Shown here piece after piece: positions 1-11,869 of a stretch of 34,958 nt of DNA; within the stretch, counting starts at the first letter, position 1, and every line of letters starts with the position of its first letter. Location of the stretch: assembly GCA_027575805.1 (NCBI GenBank), contig JANBPU010000166.1:1-34958 (forward strand), given 5' to 3'. The stretch comes from Mycoemilia scoparia. Lineage: Eukaryota > Kickxellomycota > Kickxellomycetes > Kickxellales > Kickxellaceae. A program made the translations under genes and the position numbers. The notes beneath the pieces were generated by a model. The model had not been told where the DNA came from and did not search any database. It saw only the letters and a program-made list of their open reading frames with translations.

Positions 1-137
1 TATTCTAAAGACCCAACATTATCGTTTTATCATCCAATTATCTTTTTTCATGTATTTTTATAAACATTCTATTTTTACTTTGAGTTAGCATAACATTGAT
101 TCAAATTAATAAATGCCACTAAAGTTATGCCTTGACA

Positions 138-1563
138 TTATTGGTAATACATGTCTAATTCTTTACAGATGCCTACATATAATAACAAACATTGAGTTAA
201 TAAAGGCATTTTCAATGAATAGCGCATTATTTAGTGTACGGGATCTTACCTAAAATTTCTTCTGGTGATGAATTGGCCCATGTTTTGCACCACTATTTAA
301 AAAGAATAGTCGTATATTTATTTATAGTGCAGATACCTAAAATTGGAAAAGTATTAATATTTAAGTGTTTACAGTTACCTCCTGAAATGTTTGGTTTTTG
401 GGCAAAGAAATGTTTAGCAATTCAATTGTAATATATACACATCCAGCAGCTAGTTTTTGTGGGTGGGTATCAAGCGCAAATTTAGGGTTTATAACACTAT
501 AAAATAAAGTAATCATAGTGGGCGTCATTGTCTTTAGTTATATAAGCATTGCATTATTGAAGTGAATAAACATACCTATCATTCAACAACATCCAGACCG
601 TCCTCACCAATTCCTTTAGATTTGGATCAACTGATTCTAATATTTATGGTTATATAGAAGTTATATTGATGTCACAAATGAGTACGAATGAGTGTGTATG
701 ATTTCAAGCTGCTCACCAGTATCTTCAGGTGGAATTCCATCATCTGGCCACCATGACATGTCATTTATCATGTATGTTGCCCACATATGTGGTGTAATTA
801 CATTGGTATTTAGTCCCAATGCTCGTAAAACTAACAGTTCCGCTTGTATAATGGTCTCACGGATACCATAGTATAACTACAATCAGTGATAATTACTCAA
901 ACAAATTTAGTTTCTTGGAAATTCATGATTAATGTAAGCTTGGTATAAAATAAAACTTACATTTCCAATAGGGAGATATTCTTTATCTGGAATTAAGAGT
1001 CTACACAATAAATAGCCATTATTTTAATACCCAATCTGTATTATGTACTTGGATTCAATATCAATGGAAATTTTTCATAACCTACTTGTACCCCACATTT
1101 ATTAGATCTCTCAATTTCCTTTGTTCCTCATTGGTTTTACATGACAGGTGAAGGCAAGTTATTGCAACAATCTATAAAACAAATACATGATATTAAAATC
1201 ATCAAGATAAATAACAATATTATAATATTTCATTTATAAAAGCCTTACATTTTCATCAAGAGCTTGTATTTTCACGAATTCCTCTTTATCCGATTTAAAT
1301 ATTTTATGGTAATATCTGTAGAACTTTTGTATGAAAATTATAGCTGAGCACCAGGTATTTGTCGTGCTATTTCAATGAGTTGGTCAGTGGTATATGCTGT
1401 CAAATTTATCTTACTTGTATATGTCACAGCTAATAATATTGAACTAGGCTTACATCTTTAGTGAGGAACATGCTTTAGAGACAAGCTGTATCGCCTTGTC
1501 TAGCTTGTTTTGCGGATATTCCTGTGTTTCTATCTGTAGCGTATTTTTGCTTGTTTCTGCCAT
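138..1563 (-). CDS. CCNQ: Cyclin-Q-like (FAM58/CycM type) cyclin, 9 exons
   Basis: Nine exons join in frame to 256 codons plus stop: 1563-1454, 1366-1249, 1171-1086, 1000-961, 876-717, 636-576, 496-379, 292-250 and 172-138, all with GT-AG introns. The product is a single cyclin-box protein close to the length of animal cyclin Q (about 250 residues). Cyclin-box signatures are SAIIFIQKFYRYYH (helix 2), ITCLHLSCKTNEEQ with LRDLINVGYK (helix 3), and RETIIQAELLVLRALG followed by TPHMWATYM (helices 4-5). The C-terminal half has a second, weaker cyclin fold (KLAAGCVYITIELL). In animals cyclin Q activates CDK10; that partnership is family knowledge and no kinase gene is nearby. The start gives MAETSKNT and the first in-frame cyclin helix follows at once. 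It could instead be another transcription-type cyclin (C/K/L group), but the RETIIQAELL plus TPHMW run and the short C-terminus favour Q. Confidence 0.8.
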
Positions 1564-1805
1564 ATTGGTGTATATATTGTATCTAAAAAAACAAGATCTT
1601 CAACCTGTCCACTATAGCTTTAAAGGCCTAGAAATCAGTCAACAGCGACCAAAAAAGTATGGGTTCACCAGGACAAAGTTTCACTCTGACCCCATAATCA
1701 CTAACCTTTAATATTATTATTATTCAATAAGTGAAAAAACATTCCCTTTTTTAAGAGACAGTAGCTCAAACATTCTGTTAGCACATTTTCTTTATTATTT
1801 ATAAT
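1564..1805. promoter_or_regulatory. Shared divergent promoter region, cyclin Q-like / VPS53
   Basis: Only 242 bases separate the start codons of two genes read in opposite directions, so both promoters must lie here or overlap the first exons. I see AT-rich sequence (ATTATTATTATTC near 1710) but no convincing TATA box or named operator. Confidence 0.5.
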
Positions 1806-4800
1806 ATGACCTCCAGCCAGAAACCCAAAGATCCTTTAGAAGACACTGACTTTACAACAGCCAAGTATATAAACCACTATGTTTATGACAGTAAGTTTTC
1901 CAGTTTTAGCCGAATAAACTAAGCCTTGAATTTTCATTATCAGAATTGATGGCTAACACTTATATGATCACCATCGCTACTATAGAAAAGACCCTTGAAG
2001 GGATTGATATAATGTTGGAAAATGTTCGATATAAATTAAGCCAAACCAACAAACAGCTGGAGAGCGCATTGCATAGCAACAAGGTCCCAAATGATAACGA
2101 GCTCAAAGAAATAGACGACACAAAGAGCTCCATACAGGCAAGTAACACTCACCTTCTACAAATAATAATTAAAGCACAAGCCGTGTTTTTAAAACCTGGT
2201 AATAATCATCAAAAGACAAATACAAAGAAATAACCATATATATATATATATATATTGTTTATATAGGTTCTTTACAAGAAAATAGCGGACATGAAAGAAA
2301 AATCCCACGCCTCGGAACGAGCAGTATTCGATATAACTCAAGACATCAAATCGTTAGACTACGCCAAACGCAACTTATCGGAAACCATCAAAACATTCAA
2401 ACGGTTCCAAATGCTAGTCAACGCATCTGAACAGTTCAAGACAATAATAAATAACAAGCAGTACCGCGATGCAATATATCTAGTCCAAGCAATTGATGAA
2501 CTTGTAGAAAGCTTTGAAGATTATCAAAACATTCCCAGAATAAATGAGGTCAAGGCAAGCATATCGTCTAGAAAGAAACAGTTGGTGAAACAAATATATT
2601 ATGAGTTTGAGTCTGGATTTGACACCCAAGGTGCACTTGTCGGCGATGTATCAACTTTACAGCAAGTGTGCCTGCTGGCCGATGTTTTGCGTCACAATGA
2701 ACGAGAACATATTATTGAATACTACTGCGATTTACAGCTCAACCCTTATATTGCTATTTTCCAAAGCTCAGACGATGTGTCCCAGATCGAGAATGTTTCG
2801 AGACGGTTTGCTTGGTTTAGAAGGATCATTACAAACTGCTATGAACCCCACAAAGAGATTTTCCCAGAAAAATGGAATGTGGATCTTGTGTTTTGCCAAA
2901 AGTTTACAGTGTTGACGAGATATCAGTTGAGCGACGTGCTTGCCCAGGTAGAAAAGTTCGATGTTGATAAATTGGTTAATGCCGTGACATTGACTTTGGG
3001 ATTCGAAACTCAGTTGGACAAGAAATTTGGTGACAGGCTGGGCAGGGATGTATCACTTAAGGGCAAAGGATCTGAAGATGCTATAGAGACTTTTTCAGGG
3101 TCTATTTCGTGTGCCTTTGAACCATACTTGTCGCATTACATTGAGGGGGAAGAAAAGAAGTACAAAAGAATAATAAGTAAAGCAAAGACTAGTACTGAAA
3201 AGGAAGAAAACGATCCATCATTATCTGTGCTTGCATCCAGTGCTGAGCTGCTTTACCAGTATAAGGAATCTCTTGGACAGTGCGCAAACCTGTCTACTTC
3301 CCAAGCCATGTTCGACTTATCAAGGGTGTTTAATAATTATTTGGCAAATTATACTCAGGACGTGCTTTTGTACAAGATGAACAAGGTCAAGATCGACAGC
3401 AGTATGAGTATGGCTACGGCATTGTCTTATATCTCGCAAAACTGTTTGGTCATTAATACAGCAGACTACTGCTCCACTGCAACCAACCAGCTCGAACAAA
3501 AGATTTCAGAAAAGATCAATCAAGAGTATCGATCTAGGCTGACATTCAACTATGCCAGAGATGCTTTGTTAAGGTGAGCATCTATTTGCATCTAATGCAG
3601 ATGGCTTTCTTATATATACCACGTTTATATCAACATCAAATTTCTTGTATTTTTATAGCTCTGTCAACCATGGTATCAAGCAGCTTGTCAAGCAAGTAGA
3701 GGCCATGTGTGCGGGCGCATTTTCCAGCTTCAGAGAGATACCATGGAACACCCTGAGCACTGTAGGAGATCAGTCAGACTACATCACCGAAATTGCGTCA
3801 GTTCTTGATCAAGCCATTGTTTCTGTTCGCCAGGGCTTGAGCAATCCCAAATTTTTCCGGACATTCTGCGACAAGTTTTCTGAAAGTCTGATTGATCAGT
3901 ACCGAAAACTCATCGAGTCATGCCAACGTGTATCAGAGATCGGAGCTGAGCAGCTTCTGCTCGATACCCAAGTACTGAAAACAATAATCCTCAACATTCC
4001 ATCAATTGGCCATAGTGAGCAGATACCAGCACTGTCAACTTACACTAGGTTTGTTAATCGAGGAATGTCATATATTGTAAACTTGCTAAAATCTGCACTC
4101 TTGCCTACTGACCCACCAGAAAGCATGATTGAGCAGTTCCTCCATTTATTCCCTGATGGATCAACTACTACCTTTAAAGCTGCGCTTAAACTTAAGGGCG
4201 TACACCCTGACGAGCAAAGAGTACTGACGCACTTTTTGCAGCTCAAAATCTTGGATGCCAATAATACGATGGACGCTTTGGGAGTTGGAGCCAAGAAATC
4301 ATTGTCGATGCAATCACAACAGGAAACACAGGTTGACAAAGCCAGTAATATGAGTTCGGAGCCAAAACCTAGCTTTAATGAGGGGGCAGTATCAAGAACA
4401 GCTGAGTCTGATTCTAACCGGGGAATCAAGAGCGCGGATCACATAACTAGTCAATTCAATGAAATGGCAATTTCATCTTCCTCACAACCGCCAGCATCGA
4501 CAAGGGGACCTTCTCTGGCGCATGTACCTGCGTCTCCACTATCTCGACTAAAACCCGGCAATGAGTTGCGCACAATGTCGATGACAGCAGCCATCGGACG
4601 ACCCTCACAGTATCAATCCCACTACCAAAGACAAAATATATCATCTACCATAGATCCCCATCACAACTACTATCAGCAACAGCCACCACAATCAGCATTC
4701 ACAGTGAAGGGACAACCAAGCTTTACTTCACAATCGCCATCGCGGCCCAAACTATCAAACCAGACATCCTCACAGTCTCTAAACAAAGTATTACAGACAC

Positions 4801-5132
4801 GAAAGAGCGACGACGCACTGACCTTAACCAAAACAGCCTCTGCTGCCGCCACTACCAGTAAAATATTTGATTCCAAGGAGTTTAGGAACAATCCAACCAA
4901 GGCATTTGCGATGATGACAGAGAATCTTAGTGCTAAGCATGGGCCTGCATTTGCACAGTTTGCGGCCAATGCTAATGCGACCAAAGCCAAGATCAATCAG
5001 AATTTTCGAAAGTTTATGACGAATATAACAAAGAAAAAGAATAGTGATGATGAGTCTAGTGCTGGAGAAGATCCTGGCGATACGAGTGATAGTGACTATC
5101 AATTGTTTAAGGGTACATTGGGAACATTTTAG
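1806..5132 (+). CDS. VPS53: VPS53, subunit of the GARP (and EARP) tethering complex
   Basis: Four exons (1806-1890, 1944-2137, 2267-3573, 3659-5132) join to 1019 codons. VPS53 tethers endosome-derived vesicles at the trans-Golgi network. The N-terminus carries the family hallmark DPLEDTDFTTAKYIN. After it comes a coiled-coil stretch (residues about 35-170) with SSIQ-VLYKKIADMKEKSHASE and DITQDIKSLDYAKRNL, then the helical-rod region through about residue 725 (LHLFPDGSTTTFKAALKLKG, DEQRVLTHFLQLKIL). Intron 2 begins GCAAGT rather than GT; the frame and the conserved helix across the join support it. Residues about 730-1019 form a low-complexity Ser/Gln/Pro-rich tail not typical of the family (yeast and human proteins are about 820-830 residues). 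It ends in a short basic/helical segment (KEFRNNPTKAFAMM at about residue 934) and an acidic stretch. The ATG at 1806 is the first that gives the conserved start. Confidence 0.93.
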
Positions 5133-6212
5133 GTTATAGTAAATTTATTATTAATGGCATTAATTTCTGTCAATACTTTCTTTTTTCTCCAATTATTACC
5201 AAAGGTAAACATGCATCTACAAACAAATCGCATTAGTTTTTGAAACGCTGACATGTGCTCAACAATATCTTGGGAGTTCTTATTCCTATCCTAAACACTT
5301 GAAAGAAGACAGTTATATTAGACATAGCAGTAGCAACAAATATTTTAGAGTATTTTTAGGATTCTGAATCCGCGTGTTTGTGTATGTGTGTGGGGTGTGT
5401 GTGTGTGTGGATGTGAATCACCCTGTGGATAAAAATCATTGGCAACCAAGTGTTCATGGAAATTGGATCAGGAAATAGTAATTAATTTATTTCGTGTTTC
5501 GCGTTTACTGCTAAAAAGTGCATAAAATAAATGTGTGGGCTCCTTCATTTTACAAACAAAGGCTTGGTTGTATAGGCATAAAAACTGACAGGGGTTAAAT
5601 TATTAATCTCTGTGCTTCTGTGTGTGTGTGTGTGTGTGTGTGGCTGGCTGAGTGCTCATGGTTCACTTTAATATTTCTGCAAAGTTCATAGCGGCCTGAC
5701 AGCTAAAAAGTTGTTGGTTAACCTTTTTAAGGATCCAGATTTTGTTGAAAAATACTGTAATTCGATTGCGGCTGCTGACTAAGTTTCTTCAAGTAACAAG
5801 GTACTCGCAAGTTTTAATAATGTTTCTTTTTGGTTTGATCAATGACAACAGGGACAAGAAGGAATAGTTGCTAAAAGCTAGTCAGCCAGTCGGGCAGTGT
5901 GGGCTTTTCAGTGACAATAGCCAAACAACAAAGCTTGTCCAAAACAGGACTCGACTTTCTAGCCTATTAGCCTTGGCATCAACTTCCCCTTTCATGCTGA
6001 TCCTTTGTATTTCGCTTTTCTACAAACCCTTTCCATATCTCCTATCCCTATACCCTTTTCTTCTCTCTCTCTCTCTCCACGTGTTTATATACTTTTACTT
6101 TGGTGTCCTCTAATATATTTACTTTTCCAAGTCAAAACTACTGGTTCTTGTCTGTCTGTCTGTCTGTCTACCTACCTGCTTGCCTACTTTCACGGAGTGC
6201 TAAACCGTTATA
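5133..6212. other. Intergenic spacer, microsatellite-rich
   Basis: No ORF here looks like a gene. The stretch probably holds the VPS53 3' UTR (AATAAA-like AAAATAAATG near 5525) and the promoter/5' UTR of the next gene. It contains GT-rich runs at about 5380-5410 and 5618-5641, a CT tract at 6062-6077, and tandem CTGT/CTAC tetramers at about 6150-6185 just before the start codon at 6213. Pyrimidine tracts of this kind often sit near fungal transcription starts. Confidence 0.5.
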
Positions 6213-6863
6213 ATGGCAACTACCAGAAGCAGTTCTACTACTAGCACAACAACAGTTGGGTCTAGTAGCAACAAGAAGGAATCGTTCAATGCTATCAAAA
6301 ATCGCTTCCAGAATACATCGACCATCACCAGCGATAATGCAGCTGCCACCACCACCACCACCAAAGATTTTAGATATATACCACCAACCATGAGAGATAG
6401 GAAAAAGCCTGCAGTTTTACATAGAACAAGAAAAGGACAACCCCAGGTTGATGACTACAGCGATGACGAGCCCTTATTGGACATCAGTCAACACAATTCC
6501 AATCTCCACGTTTACAACGCCCACAACCACAGCAGCTACGAGTGTAGTAACACTAGTGATGGAGAATTCAAAATCTCGTTTCCAATCCTCAAAAAGCTCT
6601 TAATAATGAGTGCCTTTTTGTTTGCTCTAAAAACCGCACTAAGCGTAATATATTATATTGTTGATATACTTCTGATTACTGCTGTCATCACTACTGGCAT
6701 ATCAGTATTTTCTTGGTGGTATGGTGGTAGTAGCCGAATTCAGGATTCGTTTGTTAAAACCGTGTTGGATAAGCATAATGCTTTTGTAAAGTTCATTTAT
6801 CCGGCCATCGATTGTTATTTGCCATTTGGAATGCTCGAGAAAAAGTTCCCCAAGTATTTCTAG
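6213..6863 (+). CDS. Hypothetical two-pass membrane protein, 216 aa
   Basis: I do not recognise this protein. A single exon encodes a Ser/Thr-rich N-terminus (SSSTTSTTTVGSSSNKK), a basic segment (RDRKKPAVLHRTRKG, about residues 61-75) and an acidic patch (DDYSDDEPLLD). Two adjacent hydrophobic helices follow at about residues 127-148 (LLIMSAFLFALKTALSVIYY) and 150-170 (LLITAVITTGISVFSWW), then a C-terminal tail of about 45 residues ending FGMLEKKFPKYF. There is no signal peptide, so the N-terminus is probably cytosolic, with a hairpin or two spans. Homopolymeric codons in the head come from short triplet repeats. Continuous frame, a clean membrane segment and a pyrimidine-rich leader upstream argue that it is a real gene. 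Confidence 0.65.
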   Translation: MATTRSSSTTSTTTVGSSSNKKESFNAIKNRFQNTSTITSDNAAATTTTTKDFRYIPPTMRDRKKPAVLHRTRKGQPQVDDYSDDEPLLDISQHNSNLHVYNAHNHSSYECSNTSDGEFKISFPILKKLLIMSAFLFALKTALSVIYYIVDILLITAVITTGISVFSWWYGGSSRIQDSFVKTVLDKHNAFVKFIYPAIDCYLPFGMLEKKFPKYF

Positions 6864-7319
6864 GTAGATAGGCAGACATATCTCTGTCCGCTCGTCTATA
6901 TTTGTATCTTGTGTGTTATTGACCTAACTAACTCTTGGCACTTTTGGTTTTGGTCATCAGTTTGTAGTTTTATATCGATTTTCAGCCGCCCGTATACCAC
7001 ACCCTTTAAAGCTTCTCTTTGTTTTGTTTAGCACCACCACCACCACCACCACCACCACTACTACTACTCTCTACTATTATCGCATGGTTTTGTCTGTGTC
7101 TTTTGTTTTATTGTTTTAAATAAATTTGTTTAATTTTATGTTTGTGATAACATACATCATCATGACCTTAATAACCCACGACTAATCAATACAATTTCCA
7201 TTTGTTTTTCCATTGTTGTGATATGCCTCTGTGGACTCATTTTCTATAATATTTGATACTCAGAATTCTTTACTTTAAGATTATAAAATATGAGTGGTAT
7301 TATTAGCTTTGAATGTATG
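6864..7319. other. 3' flank with CAC triplet repeat
   Basis: Convergent spacer between the membrane protein (plus) and MSH4 (minus). A (CAC)n run of about nine units at 7032-7058 runs into CTA triplets. AATAAA-type signals occur at about 7120 (AAATAAAT) for the plus-strand gene. No gene seen. Confidence 0.5.
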
Positions 7320-10300
7320 CTAGGCATCCTTTTCAATCGACATTGCACTGCTATTCCCACTAGAATATCCCTCCTCAGGATCATCATCATCATCGACATC
7401 AATGCTATCTTCATTTCTTATAAATCCGAACGATTTGTCCAATAGCTACAATCACCACGATATCAGTGAAAAATGGTACCACCAGTTAATTTTATAGTTC
7501 CAACCTTTTCGCACTGCCTGCTTCATTTTATTATTAGTCTCAACTAAAGGGGAATAATTAGCCTACCTTGATAGCCACTACCTCTGCTGTATCTATAATA
7601 TCTTTTGGGAATTTCATTTTCTTTGCCAATTCTATGCCTATAATCAAATGTATTTTGTGTTAACGTATGACTGACCTTTAAAGTTTAATCGTTGTATGAA
7701 AAAAAGGTTGATGAATATTCACCATAATGTCTTGCTTCCAGCCATCCTCTCTTAAGCTTGTAAGTCTCTGCCACATACTGGCCTTGTTTTTCGGCAGGTA
7801 ATACTGGACGTGGAAGGAATTCATCTGAGCATGTGGCAGTATCGTATTGTTCACCTGTGCTCGTTGCTTCTTGATCAGAGTCATTATCTACTACTGGTTC
7901 GGATAGTTTAGGTATTTTCAGAAAGTGAAATGAAGTAAAGTTTGGATACCCTCCCAGCATCTTTGGGAGCTCAAGGAAATGTGTGGTAAAGAACACAGTC
8001 GCCTTCGATTTGAGAAACACTTCAAGGATTGCTGTTGTCATTGCCACGCCTTCCATAACAGATGTCCCTAGCCAAGGTGTACATATGGGCATCAGATGCC
8101 ATATTTCTTTCCCATCAAGGTTCACAAATCAGCAAACCCAAGTAACCATTAACTAGTGACTTACCTCTTCCTAGCTCATCAATAATCACCATTGAATGAT
8201 CATCAAAGCTGTGCAAGATAAATGACAATTCCTGCATTTCGACCATGAAGCTTGATGCATTGAATTCCAGTGAATCGTCATGGTTGAGCCTGGCAAAAAT
8301 CTGGTCATGAATCTTGATCACTGCGCTCTCTGCTGGCAAACTACATTTGTATCCACAAATTCATTTAGTAAATAAATAGATTGTTATAAATAACATTGAA
8401 TCAAGAGTGCTTGCTTACAACATTCCAATCTGCGCCATTATTTGTATCATGGCTACCTGCCGAACATATGTCGATTTCCCACTCATGTTAGGTCCTGTGA
8501 TTGCTATAAAGTTCTTTTCTTCTGTCACTTCGATGTCATTTGGCATAACACACTCGTTTGGCTCGGATGAATCAAGTATCGGATGTCTTGAATTCTTTAC
8601 AATTAAGACATTTGAAAAGTCTGGGCGAACTATGCAAGTGAATATATATATATATATATACTATTATATACTGTTAGTAACAGATGCACAAGATAAAGCG
8701 CTTGCTTACCACAGTTTGCGAATGTGCATGCTTGTGAAAACGAAAATATCATATCAAGAAGACCAATGGCTTCTGAGATTTTATAAAAGACGTGGATGTT
8801 CATCTTGATGGTCTCTAGTAACTCCATTATTATTCTATTTTAAAATCCACACATAGGTGGTTTAAATATTGGTATTTGGTTCCTCTTTTACAATTATTGT
8901 GGTGCAAATGCAACTTACTTGTCAGACATAAGTGTAATTTCTGAGACCGAATTGAAAAGACGCTCATTGCATTTGATCTAGTTGTTTGTCACAAGTGAGT
9001 ACTCGTTCAGTATCCAGCTGGATATAAATATAAATATCTGATATAATTGTGAATTGGTTTACCATGGATATGCTTGTAAAGGTATAAGAATTCTTCTTTT
9101 TGGACACATTGACTAGCTCTTCCGGAATTTCTTTATTTTCAAAGTCTTCGTGTGGGACTGCCATGTGGTATTTGGTTCCATTTCGTGATTGCACTTTGAT
9201 GTTGAGCTCATATTCGTCTTTTAAAAAACAAGATTATAAATGAAACAATTGCTTATAGACCAGACCCTCAAGTACATTTGTTTAGAAATATGTCATCAAC
9301 ATAAGGTGTTTACCAGAGTATTTTTGGATAATATCAATCAAGTCCTGGTTGGCTTCATCAAACGCCTTTCGTGCTTTTCATCAAATTAGGAGCATTATTA
9401 GTAGGTGTTTTCAATAACACATTCTTTTTCTTGGTTTGTTTGCTTACCTATGTCAAGCAATCCACTTTTTCCCTCCTTTAAAAAAGGCTAGTAAGCATGA
9501 ATATTTTCAACAATTATCTTTATGTTTTGGTATGGCGTCTTTTCATCCTTACTCTTATAGCATAGCACCTCAGCTGCTTTGTTGACGACTTTTTCATGTC
9601 AATATTCAGATCTTTTCTTATAGTATCATATATTATATCAGCAAGTTGTTTTATCCTGGGGTCATTTAATACCTCATTGATGGTACTCAATAGACTGCAT
9701 TTGAAGTTATTGGTAACATCCTTTAGCATTTCAACTTGTGACACAAGATGCTTGATATGCAGTACGTTTGAGATGTTCAAATCGGCGTGTTTGGTAGATG
9801 TTGTATCTCCGACCCTAACCATCTATGTTGATAGGAATATTGGATATGTGTAATAGTATTTATCAGCCAGTGCTTGTAATCATAATAAACTACATACCGA
9901 GGTTATAATGCGATCTATATCCGGAAGAGACTTCAAATCTATGCAAATAGACAAAATATAGTCCTTGGGATTGAAAACTTTGATGGTTTAAATTATAGAT
10001 AGATTTTAAAAACTTACGCTTGTCTAGGTTATAAAAACACTCCTATAATTCAGTAAAAAGCTATTGTATATTAATATTCATGTCTAGGCTAATTAGCTGT
10101 TGAATTTAATATTTAATAACTTGCCTCATTTTGTATTATTTCTGGAAAAAGCAGTATATTATTGATCAATAGCTTGTAAGTTGTATATTCAAAGTGTGTG
10201 CTTTAGATCATAGTTGTTGAATATGTATGCATACCTTCAACTGCATCCAAGCGACCATTTATTGTTGCCAGATCTATATAAATATATAGGTTTATATATT

Positions 10301-11869
10301 ACATATTCAAGCATATATCAATTAAATTTGCCAATTTGTTTAAAGTATACCTGTTGATGGTTGAGTTATTGCAGTGTGAAGCATTCTGGCTATAATGAAA
10401 ATGTGGATTATTAGTATAACTTTAAATGCTTATTTCCTTAACATTTGGGTAGAAATCCTTTTACCTCCCATCTTAGTATAAGTGTTGTTTAGAACACCTA
10501 TATAAAAGCAAGCCATATTAAATGAGTGGTTTTATAATCAAGATTCTTTCAAAGTTGACTTTAGAATAACATAAATACTTCCTGAATAAAGACTGATTAT
10601 TTGGCGCGTTGGATGAAGGTTCAATTAGCTCTAGTGCCTTAATAGTTGTAGGATCTATTTTTATGGTTATAATTGAATGTGGTTAAGCAATATTTGTCAT
10701 TACAACCAATTATGTAAAAAATATACTTGCCCATCATCATGGTATCTAATTATATTTGAATTCAAATAATATGTTTATATATATTAGACGGAAGTTTGTT
10801 TAGTTTACTTGAGTGTGACCCAGAAGAACCCTGTTGTATATAAATAATAACTGACCTTCGTATTGGTGATAAACAGCGTGGATAGAATTTTTACCAAAAC
10901 TGGTTTTATAATTCGTCTGAGCGACCTTGAGCAAGGCAGCCAGAGCAGCCAAACAGTAATACCTATAACAAAGAATGGGTATAGATTTAATGGTGGCCAT
11001 TACATAGGGGTATGGATGCCTATAAGAAAATCGTGACATTATTACTTTGATTGAAGTAGAAACGAAAGACATTCATAATCTTCGGTCAAAAACAGCTTTT
11101 TGGCATACTCGGATCCACGAATATCGCAAAAGAAGGAGCGAGGAACAAAAACCGCGTTGATCCATGGCAGTAGTCGCAAAATGGCACCAGCTAACTTTGA
11201 TTTGGTATATTGACAGTTGGCTATATTGGAATTATCATTATCATTGTTGGAGTTATTGTCCTCATCCTCATTATCACCATCACCATTGTTGTTGTTGTTG
11301 TTGTTGTCTTTATCAATTGCCGATGCGGTGGCAGTAGTGAATGCCTCCATTTCATGTAATATATTGCTATCGTTGTTTTTATTTGTTTGTCTAGACCTAA
11401 GCATTATGACCTTCATTGGACGAATCTGATAAATCTTGTAAATTGTCTTTGGAAATGACGATGTATCAGCATACTAAAAAGGCAGAAAAACGATCAATAT
11501 TCGGGACATAAAGAATAGTATATATCTGTAATTACTGGGGTGATTATAATGTACCTGGCTGAGAGTGCATGTATGAGTATCAAGATCCAGGGTACATAAT
11601 CCAACTTCATTTGAAGGGCCTCTACCTTCAATTAAAGCCATGACATTTCTTTGAGATGTGACACCTTCTGCTTGCAAAGCGGTAGAAGCTGGAGGAAGGG
11701 GAGGAGGACGATGAAGTTGAGCAGTTGATGCTGCACAAGTGGAGAATTTAGGAAAAGCAGATGTCAGATAACTTTGACTATCAGCCTCAGCATTGGTGTT
11801 GTTAACAGTAGACTTGGATTGAAATTTAGAATTGCATTGTCGCTTATTTAGTAAAGATGGAGACTGCAT
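7320..11869 (-). CDS. MSH4: MSH4, meiosis-specific MutS homologue, about 23 exons
   Basis: With MSH5 this family forms a clamp that stabilises meiotic recombination intermediates and promotes crossovers. I traced 21 exons to 876 in-frame codons: 11869-11555, 11473-11046, 10962-10856, 10745-10731, 10654-10583, 10497-10465, 10389-10351, 10273-10235, 10141-10125, 10042-10018, then eleven more down to about 7568. Evidence includes RNVMALIEGRG near the N-terminus, YYCLAALAALLK, DPTTIKALELI, the clamp/lever region, the Walker A loop GPNMSGKST, FNASSFMVEM, Walker B VIIDELGRG, and THFLEL, which is typical of MSH4 rather than MSH5. It lacks the mismatch-recognition domain, as expected. An Asn/Asp-rich insert lies near residue 150-180. 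The last one or two exons are uncertain: either an acidic GAT-repeat tail ending at 7320 or a short tail ending at 7411. Intron 5 has an abnormal donor (GGAAGT); introns 4 and 9 begin GC. Confidence 0.92.

Noticed and set aside
1496..1711. Plus-strand ORF with a hydrophobic start
   Set aside because: Antisense to exon 1 of the cyclin gene and the shared promoter; begins at TTG; hydrophobicity comes from T-rich sequence.
5868..6244. Two overlapping hydrophobic ORFs before the membrane protein gene
   Set aside because: They arise from CT and TTT-rich leader sequence; no start context or homology.
8407..8808. 133-codon plus-strand ORF
   Set aside because: Antisense to the MSH4 ATPase exons; runs through a TA microsatellite intron.
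7320..11869. MSH5 or a mismatch-repair MSH protein
   Set aside because: THFLEL and YYCLAALAALLK are MSH4 hallmarks, and the N-terminal mismatch-recognition domain is absent.
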